A DNA stretch of 64,000 nt from Halobacillus litoralis (lineage in GTDB: Bacteria; Bacillota; Bacilli; Bacillales; Halobacillaceae). Location of the stretch: positions 2,288,001-2,352,000 of the forward strand of contig NZ_CP129016.1 of NCBI RefSeq assembly GCF_020524085.2. The letters are read 5' to 3'. A model generated the notes under the pieces. The model saw nothing but the letters and a program-made list of their open reading frames with translations, did no database searches and was not told the origin of the DNA. Position numbers and translations under genes: made by a program. Positions 29,410-38,970 of this stretch are shown here, in pieces. How positions within the stretch are numbered: position 1 is the stretch's first letter; every line of letters starts with the position of its first letter.

Positions 29410-30645
29410 ATGGTGAGTAAGCTGCGTGTGTGGCTCAGCCACGAAAATGTATCAAAAGATTTATTGCTGTTACTTCTCATTGGAGGCTTATATTCTCTCG
29501 GTATTTTCTTATCCAGTACATTTGTGAATATATACTTATGGAAACAATCCAATAGCTATATTGACATAGCTCTATATAATTTAGCCATTTATGTCTTACA
29601 ACCCTTAACTTTCATAATAGCGGGAAAGTGTGCGAAGCGAATAGATCGGGTGATCGTATTGAGAACCGGCGTGACCGTACTTTCTTTGTTTTTTTTAACC
29701 GTTTTACTTGTCGGAGAGCGGGCTGCCACATTCAATATTATGCTTGGTTCATTATTAGGGGTAGGGTATGGTTTTTACTGGCTTGCTTACAATGTATTGA
29801 CCTTTGAAATCACCGAACCCGATACTAGGGATTTTTTCAATGGATTTCTTGGTGTGCTGCAATCTCTTGGAGGAATGACCGGTCCGTTACTTGCTGGTTA
29901 TATCATTTCTAGACTGAACAATTTTACTGGATATACCGTAATTTTCACGATTTCCTTCGGCTTGTTCATCATTGCTGTCCTTGTGAGTTTCGGTATATCG
30001 AGAAGAAAGGCTAAAGGGAATTTTTCGTTTCGGCGTATTGTATCAGAGAGAAAGAATAACTCAAATTGGAGACGCATTTTAAATGCTCATGTTTCGCAGG
30101 GCTTTAGGGAAGGGACTTTCTTATTTGCAGTCTCTATCTGGATCTTTTTAATGACTGAAGATGAGCTGTCTTTGGGTGTTTTTAATTTGGTCTATTCTGG
30201 TTTTTCTTTTCTATTTTACTTTCTTGTCAGTCGTTGGGTTAAACCCAGGCGTAGAAAAAAGGCGATCCTCATATCAGGATTGGCTTTATATTTAAGTGTA
30301 TTGATTTTACTGTTCAGTGATACCATGGCTCTATTGCTCATCTATGCGGGTATTGCAGGAATATTTTTCCCGTTGCTATATGTGCCTTATATATCTTTGA
30401 CCTATGATGTTATAGGTAAATCCTGGAATGCTGCTGAAATGAGAATCGAATATATTGTCGTAAGGGAAGTTTTCTTGAATTTTGGCAGGGTTTTGTCCAT
30501 TGTGATTTTTCTTTTAGCCATTACTCTAATTCCACCAGAAACTGGAATACCATATATCCTGTTAATTGTTGGAGGTGGTCATTTCTTCATCTACTTCTTC
30601 GTAAAAGGTATTGACACACAGTGCAAGGAATCGACACATAATTGA
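29410..30645 (+). CDS. yqgE: Major facilitator superfamily transporter (YqgE-like)
   Basis: 411 residues from the ATG at 29410, seven bases after AAAGGAG; the ATG at 29404 is too close and the open frame upstream covers the sodA terminator. About 12 hydrophobic helices, with a charged central loop (GISRRKAKGNFSFRR) dividing two six-helix halves. Substrate unknown. Its location between sodA and pbpA corresponds to B. subtilis yqgE. Confidence 0.85.
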   Translation: MVSKLRVWLSHENVSKDLLLLLLIGGLYSLGIFLSSTFVNIYLWKQSNSYIDIALYNLAIYVLQPLTFIIAGKCAKRIDRVIVLRTGVTVLSLFFLTVLLVGERAATFNIMLGSLLGVGYGFYWLAYNVLTFEITEPDTRDFFNGFLGVLQSLGGMTGPLLAGYIISRLNNFTGYTVIFTISFGLFIIAVLVSFGISRRKAKGNFSFRRIVSERKNNSNWRRILNAHVSQGFREGTFLFAVSIWIFLMTEDELSLGVFNLVYSGFSFLFYFLVSRWVKPRRRKKAILISGLALYLSVLILLFSDTMALLLIYAGIAGIFFPLLYVPYISLTYDVIGKSWNAAEMRIEYIVVREVFLNFGRVLSIVIFLLAITLIPPETGIPYILLIVGGGHFFIYFFVKGIDTQCKESTHN

Positions 30646-30731
30646 AACCAATAACCCATGAGCTTCGTCTATTCTATGATGCATAAAAAATGCTATAATA
30701 AATGAAGCATGATAGAGAAGGAGAGGAGTTC

Positions 30732-32879
30732 ATGGGAAAGAAGCATAAAAACAAAACGAAACACAAGTCACACCTTTCTTTCCGATTGAACGTGGTGTTT
30801 TTTGTTGTATTCCTTATATTTGCTGGAATTATACTACAGCTTGGGGTCGTTCAAATTCTTAACGGGGAAGAGGCCCAGGAAGAAATTGACCGTACAGAAA
30901 ACACAACGACCAGCATACCAGTCCCGAGGGGAGAAATGTATGATCGGTATGGCCGTGTAGTGGTTGATAACCAGCCTTTGTATTCGATTACTTACACACC
31001 CCCAAAAGGTGTGCAGCCCACAGACAAGCTGCAATTAGCTGGAGAAATATCTAAGTATATCGATATGGAATACGAAGGGAAGTTAACGGATAGAGATCTT
31101 AAGGAGTATTTCTTTCTTCAAAATCAGGAAAAGGTTACGGCCCGTATTGAAAATGAAGATACCTCCGAATTGGATAATGGTGAAGTTTATCAACTTCAAC
31201 TAGACAGCATTAGAGATGATGAAATTGCTGGCTACGACAATCAAACGAAGGAAATCATAGCCGTTAAGAAGGAATTAGATAAAGCCTATGCGCTTGCACC
31301 TCACGTTTTGAAAAACACGGATATTTCTGAAAGGGAGTATTCTGTCGTTGCTGAGCATTTAGCTGAGTTGCCGGGGATAAACGTGACATCAGATTGGGAG
31401 CGTACATATCCGTATGATTCTGTTTTCCGCAGTTATATTGGTAGCATCACATCGAAAGAACAAGGGGTTCCGAGAGATCAACTGGATTATTTCATGTCGC
31501 TGGATTACAGTCGTAATGACCGTGTGGGAACAAGTGGGCTTGAGCAAGAGTATGAGGATGTCTTAAGAGGCACAAAAGAAAAGGTGCAATACGAAACGGA
31601 CAAGAACAATAATGTGATTAATTCCAAGGTGATACGAGAGGGAGAGAAAGGCAAAGACCTCGTGCTCACGATTGATATGGATTTGCAGGAAAGAGTCAAC
31701 AAGATTGTTCAGGAAGAGCTGGAAACAGCAATTCGCAAAGCCCCAGGGCCAAACAGACACCTGGAGAATGCGGTGGCAGTCGTTTCTGATCCGAACACAG
31801 GTGAGATTTTGGCAATTACAGGTCAAACCTATAATAGAACTCCTGAAGATGGAGAATCTAGATTCACTGACACCTCACACCAGGCGCTCTATAATTCCTA
31901 TATGCCTGGGTCCATAGTAAAAGGAGCTACTGTTCTAACGGGGTTACATGAAGGGGCGGTTACACCTAACACATGGATTAATGATAGACCAGTTAACATA
32001 GGCAGAAGTCAGAAAAGCTCGTATACTTCCAATATAGGAACAGTCAATGATATTGCGGCTCTTCAACAGTCTTCAAACGTTTATATGTATTTTCTCGCTA
32101 TGTACTTAGGTGGAGAGTACAGTAACAATTATGATATGAACTATCTGTCTCTAAAGAGTGGAACATTTGACAACTTTATTTTTAATTTTAATCAGTTTGG
32201 TCTTGGCGTAAAAACAGGTATAGATTTCCCTTATGAAGGTTTGGGGGTTACTGGTGATCCTGGAGGGCCCGGACACATCCTGGACTTTTCCATCGGCCAA
32301 TTCAGTACCTATACACCCATGCAGTTAAACCAATACGTATCCACCATAGCAAACGGCGGTGACCGGATGCGGCCAAGATTGGTAAAAAGTGTTCATGAGC
32401 CGTCGCTGGAAGATGGGTTAGGTCCATTGTACAAAGATTATAGTCCAGAAGTTTTAAACCAACTTGAAATGGACGAATCTTATATCGAAAGAGTACAGGA
32501 AGGGTTCAGGCAGGTGGCTCAAACGAATCAGGGAACAGCCAGTCATGTTTTTTCTAAAGAACCTTTTGCCCAATATAATATGGCTGTAAAAACAGGAACA
32601 GCCCAATCATTCAAGGCAGTGTTTGATGAAAATGGTGAGAGAACAACCTACAAAAATCTATTAAATAAAACCTTGGTTGGATATGCACCTTCGAATGATC
32701 CGGAAATTGCTTTTTCTATTGTCTCCCCTTATTTAGGAGAAGAGGCCTCGAGTACATTTAATATAAGTAATAATATAGGCGCCCGGATCGGACAAGCGTA
32801 CTTTGAACTAAAAGAGGAACGTAAAGAGAACGGAATAACTACGAATAATTCAACTGAAGAAGCAGAAACTGAGGAGTGA
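30732..32879 (+). CDS. pbpA: Penicillin-binding protein 2A (class B transpeptidase)
   Basis: 715 residues from the ATG at 30732 (GAGAGGAG upstream). One N-terminal helix, a PBP dimer domain (about 60-300), and a transpeptidase domain with SxxK in PGSIVKGAT, SxN in QQSSNVYM and KTG in AVKTGTAQ. B. subtilis PbpA works with the elongasome in side-wall peptidoglycan synthesis. Length and neighbours (yqgE, pstS) match. Confidence 0.95.
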   Translation: MGKKHKNKTKHKSHLSFRLNVVFFVVFLIFAGIILQLGVVQILNGEEAQEEIDRTENTTTSIPVPRGEMYDRYGRVVVDNQPLYSITYTPPKGVQPTDKLQLAGEISKYIDMEYEGKLTDRDLKEYFFLQNQEKVTARIENEDTSELDNGEVYQLQLDSIRDDEIAGYDNQTKEIIAVKKELDKAYALAPHVLKNTDISEREYSVVAEHLAELPGINVTSDWERTYPYDSVFRSYIGSITSKEQGVPRDQLDYFMSLDYSRNDRVGTSGLEQEYEDVLRGTKEKVQYETDKNNNVINSKVIREGEKGKDLVLTIDMDLQERVNKIVQEELETAIRKAPGPNRHLENAVAVVSDPNTGEILAITGQTYNRTPEDGESRFTDTSHQALYNSYMPGSIVKGATVLTGLHEGAVTPNTWINDRPVNIGRSQKSSYTSNIGTVNDIAALQQSSNVYMYFLAMYLGGEYSNNYDMNYLSLKSGTFDNFIFNFNQFGLGVKTGIDFPYEGLGVTGDPGGPGHILDFSIGQFSTYTPMQLNQYVSTIANGGDRMRPRLVKSVHEPSLEDGLGPLYKDYSPEVLNQLEMDESYIERVQEGFRQVAQTNQGTASHVFSKEPFAQYNMAVKTGTAQSFKAVFDENGERTTYKNLLNKTLVGYAPSNDPEIAFSIVSPYLGEEASSTFNISNNIGARIGQAYFELKEERKENGITTNNSTEEAETEE

Positions 32880-32906
32880 TACGACTTGTATCACTCCATT
32901 TTTTTA
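32874..32906 (+). terminator. Terminator overlapping the pbpA stop
   Basis: GGAGTGATAC and GTATCACTCC around GACTT, then a T run. The first arm contains the pbpA stop codon. Confidence 0.9.
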
Positions 32907-32971
32907 TATTAACAGAAGAATCGGGTGTATTATCTAACCATAAAGGGGGGTTATTCAACAAAAAACGCCAA

Positions 32972-33010
32972 TTTACAAAACCTTTACGTTTGGTTCATAT
33001 GTCATTAAAA
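32972..33010 (+). promoter_or_regulatory. PhoP box (four direct hexamer repeats) upstream of pstS
   Basis: TTTACA, TTTACG, TTCATA and TTAAAA begin at 32972, 32983, 32994 and 33005, an exact 11-base period. This fits the TT(A/T/C)A(C/T)A repeats bound by PhoP in Bacillus. A TATATAAA stretch at 33023-33030 is a plausible -10. Phosphate-starvation induction of the pst operon is inferred. Confidence 0.85.
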
Positions 33011-33091
33011 CTCTCTCGTTAATATATAAAATGTGAGTTGGCCAAGCCGTCAAACACAAAACCTAATTATAGAAAATAGGGGGAGAAAGAA

Positions 33092-34075
33092 ATGAAAAAC
33101 TTTAAAAGTTTGGCACTAATGCTTATGTTCATCTTAGTGCTAGGAGTACTAGCAGCTTGTGGAGGATCCGAAGAAGAGCCTACAGCTGAAGAAGGCAACA
33201 CATCAGAAGAAGGTTCTGAAGGAGTTTCCGGACCAATCGCTATTGATGGTTCTTCTACAGTATTCCCGATCATGGAAAACTTGACTTACACTTACAATCA
33301 GAAAAATCCTGATGTGAATGTAACTGTGAACGCTTCTGGTTCCGGCGGTGGATTCAAAAAATCTACAGTAGGTGAGATTGATCTAAGTAACGCTTCTCGC
33401 CCTATTAAAGAAGAAGAAAAGGCAACTGCTGAAGAAAACGGCATTGAATTAAAAGAGCTAGAATTAGCTTACGATGGTCTTTCTGTTGTTGTAAGTCAAC
33501 AAAATGATTTCGTTGAAGAATTGACAATTGATCAATTGAAACAAATCTTCCTAGAATCTTCAGACGCTACTAAGTGGTCTGATATCAACCCAGAATGGCC
33601 TGAAGAAGAAATCAAAATCTTCAGCCCTGGACATGATTCCGGTACATTCGACTACTTCAACGAAGTAATTCTTGAAGAAGAGCCGATGAAAGAAGGCTCA
33701 AATACTACACTTTCTGAAGATGACAACGTGCTAGTTCGCGGTATTGAAAACGACCCTAACGCTATCGGATTCTTCGGCTATGCTTACTATGCTGAAAACA
33801 AAGACTCATTGAAAGTACTAGGAATTTCTGAAGGCGGAAACGAAGCTGTAAAACCAGGTCCTGAAACAATTCAAGATGGTTCTTACACTCCACTTTCCCG
33901 ACCACTATTCACTTATGTAAACGTGAATGCTTTTAAAGAGAAAGCACAAGTTCGTGATTTCGTTGAGTACACTTTGAACAACGCTGGAAAAGCTGCTGAA
34001 GAAGTAGGATATGTAGCTCTTCCTGAAGACAAGTATCAAGAGCAACTTGAAACAGCAAAAAGCTGGGCAGAGTAA
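33092..34075 (+). CDS. pstS: Phosphate ABC transporter substrate-binding lipoprotein PstS
   Basis: 327 residues. Signal peptide with lipobox VLAAC (Cys near residue 22), an acidic Glu/Ser/Gly linker, then the phosphate-binding fold starting GPIAIDGSSTVFPIMENL, with NASGSGGGF and SPGHDSGTFDYF contacting phosphate. It captures extracellular phosphate for PstCAB. The ATG has GGGGGAG upstream. A hairpin separates it from pstC. Confidence 0.96.
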   Translation: MKNFKSLALMLMFILVLGVLAACGGSEEEPTAEEGNTSEEGSEGVSGPIAIDGSSTVFPIMENLTYTYNQKNPDVNVTVNASGSGGGFKKSTVGEIDLSNASRPIKEEEKATAEENGIELKELELAYDGLSVVVSQQNDFVEELTIDQLKQIFLESSDATKWSDINPEWPEEEIKIFSPGHDSGTFDYFNEVILEEEPMKEGSNTTLSEDDNVLVRGIENDPNAIGFFGYAYYAENKDSLKVLGISEGGNEAVKPGPETIQDGSYTPLSRPLFTYVNVNAFKEKAQVRDFVEYTLNNAGKAAEEVGYVALPEDKYQEQLETAKSWAE

Positions 34076-34097
34076 TTGATTTGAAAACCTAACAAGG

Positions 34098-34127
34098 AAG
34101 GTGAGACTTAATTTGGGGTCTCACCTT
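34098..34127 (+). terminator. Intra-operon hairpin between pstS and pstC
   Basis: AAGGTGAGAC and GTCTCACCTT pair perfectly, but no T run follows (GCCTTATGG). It more likely stabilises pstS mRNA or partly attenuates, giving more binding protein than permease. Confidence 0.75.
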
Positions 34128-34154
34128 GCCTTATGGATGAGAGGAGTTTTTAAC

Positions 34155-35102
34155 ATGGACAAGGGGTTACAATCAGAGGGAAAAATGATTGACGTCCAAC
34201 AAATGATTGAAAGGAATAAGAACAAGAAAAGTTTCGGGGAAAGAATAGAGAAAATCATTCCTTTTTTCTTGCTTCTTTGTGCTGCAGTTAGTGTCTTAAC
34301 AACTGTAGGGATATTGTTTACTTTGTTGAGAGAGTCTATTGGCTTCTTTTCCAATGTGTCTTTAATTGATTTTTATACAGGAACAAGTTGGTCACCATGG
34401 TCTGGTGAGTATGGAGTCGCTCCATTGATAGGTGGTACGTTACTCATCACTTTGATTGCCACACTTGTAGCTGTACCTTTGGGACTTATGTCAGCCATAT
34501 TTTTGAGTGAATATGCAAATGATAAAGTAAGACGCGTCATCAAACCTGTTCTTGAAGTATTAGCAGGAATCCCGACGGTCGTTTATGGTTATTTCGCTTT
34601 AACGTTCATTACACCAATGTTTCAAGCTTTCATTCCTGATTTAGGAATTTTCAACGCCTTGAGTGGTGGTTTTGTAGTCGGTATTATGATTATTCCTATG
34701 GTCGCATCCCTTTCGGAAGATGCAATGAACTCTGTTCCTAACGCTTTAAGGGAAGGAGCTTACGGGTTAGGTGCTACAAAATTAGAAGTTGTATTTAAGG
34801 TTGTCCTACCTGCCGCACTATCTGGAATCATTGCATCCATCGTTCTTGCAATTTCAAGAGCTATCGGAGAAACAATGATTGTAACGATTGCAGCAGGAGC
34901 AACACCTAATCTGACGTTCGATCCGTCAGAATCAATCCAAACCATGACTGCTTTCATTGTGCAGGCAGCCACAGGGGATACCACTTTCGGATCTACCATT
35001 TACTACAGTTTGTATGCAGTAGGAATGACATTGTTTGTTTTTACGCTTGTCATGAACCTTATTGCTCAGTACATTTCTCGTAAGTTCAGGGAGGAATATT
35101 GA
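34155..35102 (+). CDS. pstC: Phosphate ABC transporter permease PstC
   Basis: 315 residues from the ATG at 34155 with GAGAGGAG upstream; the frame is open through the preceding hairpin but that is not coding. Six predicted helices and the permease EAA-like loop GAYGLGATKLEVVFKVVLP. It forms the channel with PstA. The TGA overlaps the pstA ATG. Confidence 0.94.
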   Translation: MDKGLQSEGKMIDVQQMIERNKNKKSFGERIEKIIPFFLLLCAAVSVLTTVGILFTLLRESIGFFSNVSLIDFYTGTSWSPWSGEYGVAPLIGGTLLITLIATLVAVPLGLMSAIFLSEYANDKVRRVIKPVLEVLAGIPTVVYGYFALTFITPMFQAFIPDLGIFNALSGGFVVGIMIIPMVASLSEDAMNSVPNALREGAYGLGATKLEVVFKVVLPAALSGIIASIVLAISRAIGETMIVTIAAGATPNLTFDPSESIQTMTAFIVQAATGDTTFGSTIYYSLYAVGMTLFVFTLVMNLIAQYISRKFREEY

Positions 35103-35980
35103 TGCTTGGTCAAAATGAACAAAATATCAAAAAACGTATGGAAGGGAGAGTAGCCATCAACAAAGTCCTTATGGTTCTGTTTGGTCTGGCTACTACAGTA
35201 GGGTTAGTCTTCCTAGTCTTGCTTTTTTATCGTGTATTGACTCAAGGAATTGGTTATCTGAGTCTTGATTATATTTTAAACTTTCCAGCACCATATCCAG
35301 AAGAAGCTGGTATTTACGCCGGATTAATTGGATCCATCTTCTTAATGGTTATCGTGGCAATTTTCGCCGTCATTATTGGGGTTGCGACCGCGATTTACTT
35401 GGAAGAATACGCACCTAAAAATAAGTTCACGGATTTTATCAGAGTAAACATTCAAAACTTAGCTGGTGTGCCATCCATTGTATTCGGTCTATTAGGATTA
35501 ACTTTCTTTGTTTATATGTTTAATTTCGGGTATACACTTATTGCGGGGGGATTGACGATGGCTTTGTTGATTCTTCCAGTTATTGTAGTAGCTGCTCAAG
35601 AAGCTGTCCGTTCAGTTCCAGCCGAGATCAAGGAGGCATCCTATGGCATGGGAGCGTCTAAATGGCAAACTATTGCACGCGTTATTCTTCCAGCTGCAAT
35701 TCCGGGAATTCTTACCGGTGCCATTATCGCATTGTCCCGTGCAATTGGTGAGACAGCCCCATTAATTATCGTAGGTGCAGCAACGGCCATCTATACTTTA
35801 CCGGATTCATTACTGGCTAAATACACTGTCATGCCGATTCAGATCTATAACTGGACGGGTAGACCACAGGAAGAATGGCAGTTTGTTGCAGGAGCAGGAA
35901 TAATTGTTCTCTTAGCTGTGTTGCTACTCATGAATTCGATTGCTGTTTTAATCAGAAACAAATATCAACGTCGTCTTTAA
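35102..35980 (+). CDS. pstA: Phosphate ABC transporter permease PstA
   Basis: 292 residues. The ATG at 35102 shares a base with the pstC stop (TGATG), with GGGAGG upstream. Six helices and the EAA loop EASYGMGASKWQTIARVILP. Forms the heteromeric permease with PstC. Confidence 0.94.
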   Translation: MLGQNEQNIKKRMEGRVAINKVLMVLFGLATTVGLVFLVLLFYRVLTQGIGYLSLDYILNFPAPYPEEAGIYAGLIGSIFLMVIVAIFAVIIGVATAIYLEEYAPKNKFTDFIRVNIQNLAGVPSIVFGLLGLTFFVYMFNFGYTLIAGGLTMALLILPVIVVAAQEAVRSVPAEIKEASYGMGASKWQTIARVILPAAIPGILTGAIIALSRAIGETAPLIIVGAATAIYTLPDSLLAKYTVMPIQIYNWTGRPQEEWQFVAGAGIIVLLAVLLLMNSIAVLIRNKYQRRL

Positions 35981-36002
35981 TTAGGATGAGGAGGGTTTCA
36001 AT

Positions 36003-36851
36003 ATGAATAAAGTAATGGAAGAGAAAACAAATAATAAGGTAAACCAGGGAACAACGAAGCCTGAGGTTAAAAAAGAGGGAATTAAAAAAGAGAAAGCGAA
36101 TAGCATTATCGAAGTGAATGACTTGAATTTATGGTATGGTTCGGACCAAGCTCTATACGAGGTGAACATGGAGGTTCCAGAAAAACAAGTAACGGCCATT
36201 ATCGGACCTTCTGGTTGTGGAAAATCTACGTTCTTGAAGACTTTAAACCGCATGGTTGAGATGGTTCCGATTGTAAAGACTTCCGGTTCTATCAAATATC
36301 GTGATCAGGAAATCTTCAGCAGCAAGTATAAAGAAGAATACTTGCGTACGAAGGTAGGAATGGTTTTCCAAAAACCAAACCCGTTTCCAAAGAGTGTATA
36401 TGATAACGTAGCCTATGGACCTAGAATCCACGGCATTAAAAAGAAAGAAGTGTTAGATCAGATCGTTGAGAAAAGTTTAAAAGGTGCAGCGATTTGGGAT
36501 GAGTTGAAAGATCGTTTAAATGAAAATGCCTATGGTCTTTCTGGTGGTCAGCAGCAGCGTGTATGTATCGCTCGTGCTTTAGCGGTTGAACCGGATGTTA
36601 TCTTAATGGACGAGCCGACTTCAGCGTTAGACCCTATTTCTACAGCAAAAGTAGAAGAGCTTGTTCAAGAGTTGAAAGAAAAATACAGCATCATTATTGT
36701 TACACACAATATGCAGCAGGCCGCGCGTATTTCTGATAAAACAGCCTTCTTCTTAAATGGAGAATTAATTGAGTTCGCTGACACCGATGACTTGTTCCAA
36801 AACCCTAACGACAAGCGAACAGAAGACTATATTACTGGACGCTTCGGCTAA
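36003..36851 (+). CDS. pstB: Phosphate ABC transporter ATPase PstB
   Basis: 282 residues with a Lys-rich N-terminal extension of about 30 residues before the ABC domain. Walker [10 protein letters not shown], signature LSGGQQQR, Walker [13 protein letters not shown] and switch THNMQQAAR are intact. A single pstB is present here, whereas B. subtilis has two. Confidence 0.96.
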   Translation: MNKVMEEKTNNKVNQGTTKPEVKKEGIKKEKANSIIEVNDLNLWYGSDQALYEVNMEVPEKQVTAIIGPSGCGKSTFLKTLNRMVEMVPIVKTSGSIKYRDQEIFSSKYKEEYLRTKVGMVFQKPNPFPKSVYDNVAYGPRIHGIKKKEVLDQIVEKSLKGAAIWDELKDRLNENAYGLSGGQQQRVCIARALAVEPDVILMDEPTSALDPISTAKVEELVQELKEKYSIIIVTHNMQQAARISDKTAFFLNGELIEFADTDDLFQNPNDKRTEDYITGRFG

Positions 36852-36871
36852 TTATTCAGGGGGGATTATCC

Positions 36872-37531
36872 ATGTCAATCCGTGTTCATTTCGAAGAAGA
36901 ACTCGAAGACTTAAAGAAACAAATTAAAGAGTTAGCTCATGATGCGAAAGATTCACTTGACCGAGCGATTTATGTCCTATATCAAGGGGACGTAGAGGCT
37001 GCCAAAAAAATCTTGGAAGATGATGCAGCCATCGATCGTAAGGAAGAAAAGATAAACGATGATGCCATTTTGATGCTGGCGAAGCAACAGCCTGTAGCAA
37101 GGGATTTGAGAAGGATTATCATTGCTATCAAAATTTCTAGCGATTTGGAACGTATGGCTGATCATTCGACCAATATTGCGAAGGCAACCATTCACTTGGG
37201 TGAAAATCATGGGATTGAAGTAGATCCTGAGTTGCGTGAAATGGCTATCCTAGCTATGGATATGGTGGACCTGGCAATTAAATCTTTTGAGTATGAAGAT
37301 ATTTCGTTAGCGAAGAAGCTTGCTGAAATGGATGATGTTGTAGATAAAAAGTATGGCTCGATTGTAAAAGAAATGTTGGAATTCACCGCGATTAATCCAC
37401 AACAGATCCAGCACATCATGCAGATGGCTTATGTAGCCAGATATATTGAGAGGTTTGCTGATCATATTACGAACATCGGCGAAAGTATTTTCTATCTGGT
37501 AAAAGGAAGAACCTACGATTTGAATAAATAA
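36872..37531 (+). CDS. phoU: Phosphate signalling/transport regulator PhoU
   Basis: 219 residues forming two three-helix PhoU repeats, with the metal-binding patterns LERMADHSTNIAKA and IERFADHITNIGE. PhoU links Pst activity to the PhoR sensor and limits uptake when phosphate is abundant. Last gene of the pst operon; no phoU follows pst in B. subtilis. Confidence 0.94.
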   Translation: MSIRVHFEEELEDLKKQIKELAHDAKDSLDRAIYVLYQGDVEAAKKILEDDAAIDRKEEKINDDAILMLAKQQPVARDLRRIIIAIKISSDLERMADHSTNIAKATIHLGENHGIEVDPELREMAILAMDMVDLAIKSFEYEDISLAKKLAEMDDVVDKKYGSIVKEMLEFTAINPQQIQHIMQMAYVARYIERFADHITNIGESIFYLVKGRTYDLNK

Positions 37532-37534
37532 CAC

Positions 37535-37577
37535 AGAAGACATGAATCGATTGTTTCGATTCATGTCTTCTTAATTT
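37535..37577 (+). terminator. Terminator after phoU
   Basis: AGAAGACATGAATCGA and TCGATTCATGTCTTCT flank a small loop; the downstream T tract is weak (TAATTTT). Confidence 0.85.
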
Positions 37578-37708
37578 TGAAGTATTTCACGCTCTATCGT
37601 TATTAGGTAGTGTATATTTGGTTTCATGTATGGAAATTTATGATGTGACATGATTTTCCTTATAGAAGTTAAAGCGGATTTGTAGTTACGTTAATTAAAG
37701 GAGAAAAT

Positions 37709-37737
37709 AAAAAAAGCCGCTAAAGTGCAGCTTTTTT
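37709..37737 (-). terminator. Terminator of the 38.5-37.7 kb minus-strand pair
   Basis: On the minus strand AAAGCTGC and GCGGCTTT around ACTTTA, followed by a T run. Confidence 0.85.
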
Positions 37738-38185
37738 ACTTAGATGTAATAGCTTCAGCAATTTCTTGAAGCGACATTTCTGAATTTAGTGTAGCTTGGC
37801 CAATCTGAATATAGCGGCTGTAGTCATTTTCTTTCATGAAGGATTCAAACTCGGCAGCATCTTCTATGATATTGGCCTGGATCAGTTTAGCACTTATATC
37901 ATCTGTAGTAGTACCTGAGACGACGTCTATGGAGAAAGTAGTTATTGGCTTCTCAACAGGTGTGGGAGTCTGTGACTGCCTATGATCGTTTTCCTTGAGT
38001 GTTTTCCACTCGTCCATAGTTAGTGCTTGATATCCTTTGCTTTCAAGCTGTTCAATCAATTCTTCTGTACTGTACTCCATTTCAACGACCGTCGAGGAAG
38101 TGGTCTCTGTATTCCAGTAGACTATGGCAAGCACTATCACTGCTGTAAGTAAGCCCAGGGCATAGGAGCGTATCCATTGTTTCAT
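37736..38185 (-). CDS. Membrane-anchored protein with MltG-like LysM-type domain
   Basis: 149 residues: one N-terminal helix, a Glu/Thr-rich spacer, and a C-terminal segment (FSIDVVSGTTTDDISAKL, then IIEDAAEFESFM and MSLQEIAEAI) that resembles the LysM-like first domain of MltG/YceG. The catalytic MltG part is absent, so it is unlikely to be an enzyme itself. It overlaps the upstream gene by four bases. The position corresponds to yqzC in B. subtilis, from memory. Confidence 0.7.
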   Translation of the reverse strand: MKQWIRSYALGLLTAVIVLAIVYWNTETTSSTVVEMEYSTEELIEQLESKGYQALTMDEWKTLKENDHRQSQTPTPVEKPITTFSIDVVSGTTTDDISAKLIQANIIEDAAEFESFMKENDYSRYIQIGQATLNSEMSLQEIAEAITSK

Positions 38186-38559
38186 GTTCGAACACCGCCA
38201 CTTTTTTGTTGTTGGATCATTGAATGGACATCATACTCACTTAAATTCGTCTGTTTTGCTATGTAATGGGTTTTGTAACCCTTCTGATACATGGATAGAA
38301 CAGTATCGAGTAAAGAGAGGCTTTGGGGGGCTTCTTTTTTCTTTGGTGGCTGTTTCATGATTTCTTGAGATAAATCTTCAGCCAAAAGTTCTTCTTCCAA
38401 AATTTTCATTTTCTTTTTTAGCTGGTAATTGCTTTGCATCATTGTCATATTGACTTGTTCGACTTGGTTTTCAAGTTCTTTCATGCGGTCATTCATGAAG
38501 TATGAAAGAATAAAAAGACCAAGGGCAACGGCAGTCAATGTACCAAATACATAAATCAA
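38182..38559 (-). CDS. Membrane-anchored coiled-coil protein with C-terminal HTH-like segment
   Basis: 125 residues: one helix at residues 2-22, a coiled-coil (MKELENQVEQVNMTMMQSN onward), and a C-terminal 35-residue part (LDTVLSMYQKGYKTHYIAKQ, then TNLSEYDVHSMI) with the pattern of a helix-turn-helix. The ATG has AAAGGAGTG upstream. Coupled to the next gene (ATGA overlap). Probably the yqzD counterpart; function unknown. Confidence 0.68.
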   Translation of the reverse strand: MIYVFGTLTAVALGLFILSYFMNDRMKELENQVEQVNMTMMQSNYQLKKKMKILEEELLAEDLSQEIMKQPPKKKEAPQSLSLLDTVLSMYQKGYKTHYIAKQTNLSEYDVHSMIQQQKSGGVRT

Positions 38560-38742
38560 GCTGTATCACTCCTTTAGTTTTCCACATTTATTTATATCAT
38601 AGAAATAGAAGCGTGGCTATGGGATATTTCACCGTTTTTAGCTGAATAACTACTTGAAAGGTTCCATCGTTTTTGGTATTATGTATTAGTCTGATAATGT
38701 GAATGAGACAGTGAATAGCTTTTATGATTAGGAGGAATAATA

Positions 38743-38892
38743 ATGCGCGTAAACATTACACTTGCATGCACCGAAACTGGTGACCGCAATTATATTAGCA
38801 CAAAAAACAAGCGTAAAAACCCAGAGCGTCTAGAGCTTATGAAATACAGCCCACGCGTAGGGAAGCACACGCTTCACCGTGAAACAAAGTAA
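38743..38892 (+). CDS. rpmG: 50S ribosomal protein L33, zinc-free type
   Basis: 49 residues ([20 protein letters not shown] to HTLHRETK), preceded by TAGGAGGAAT. The zinc ribbon cysteines are missing: CTET where zinc forms have CTEC, and YSPR for YCPR. This is therefore a C-minus paralogue; such copies can replace zinc-containing L33 when zinc is scarce, but no Zur site was identified here. Confidence 0.95.
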   Translation: MRVNITLACTETGDRNYISTKNKRKNPERLELMKYSPRVGKHTLHRETK

Positions 38893-38893
38893 G

Positions 38894-38923
38894 CAGTAGG
38901 ATTATTTCCTACTGTTTTTTTTA
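38894..38923 (+). terminator. Terminator after rpmG
   Basis: CAGTAGGA and TCCTACTG around TTATT, then a long T run. Confidence 0.93.
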
Positions 38924-38970
38924 TATCCAAAGCTATGCTAAGTACTGGAAGCTCAGTTATTGAACAAGAT

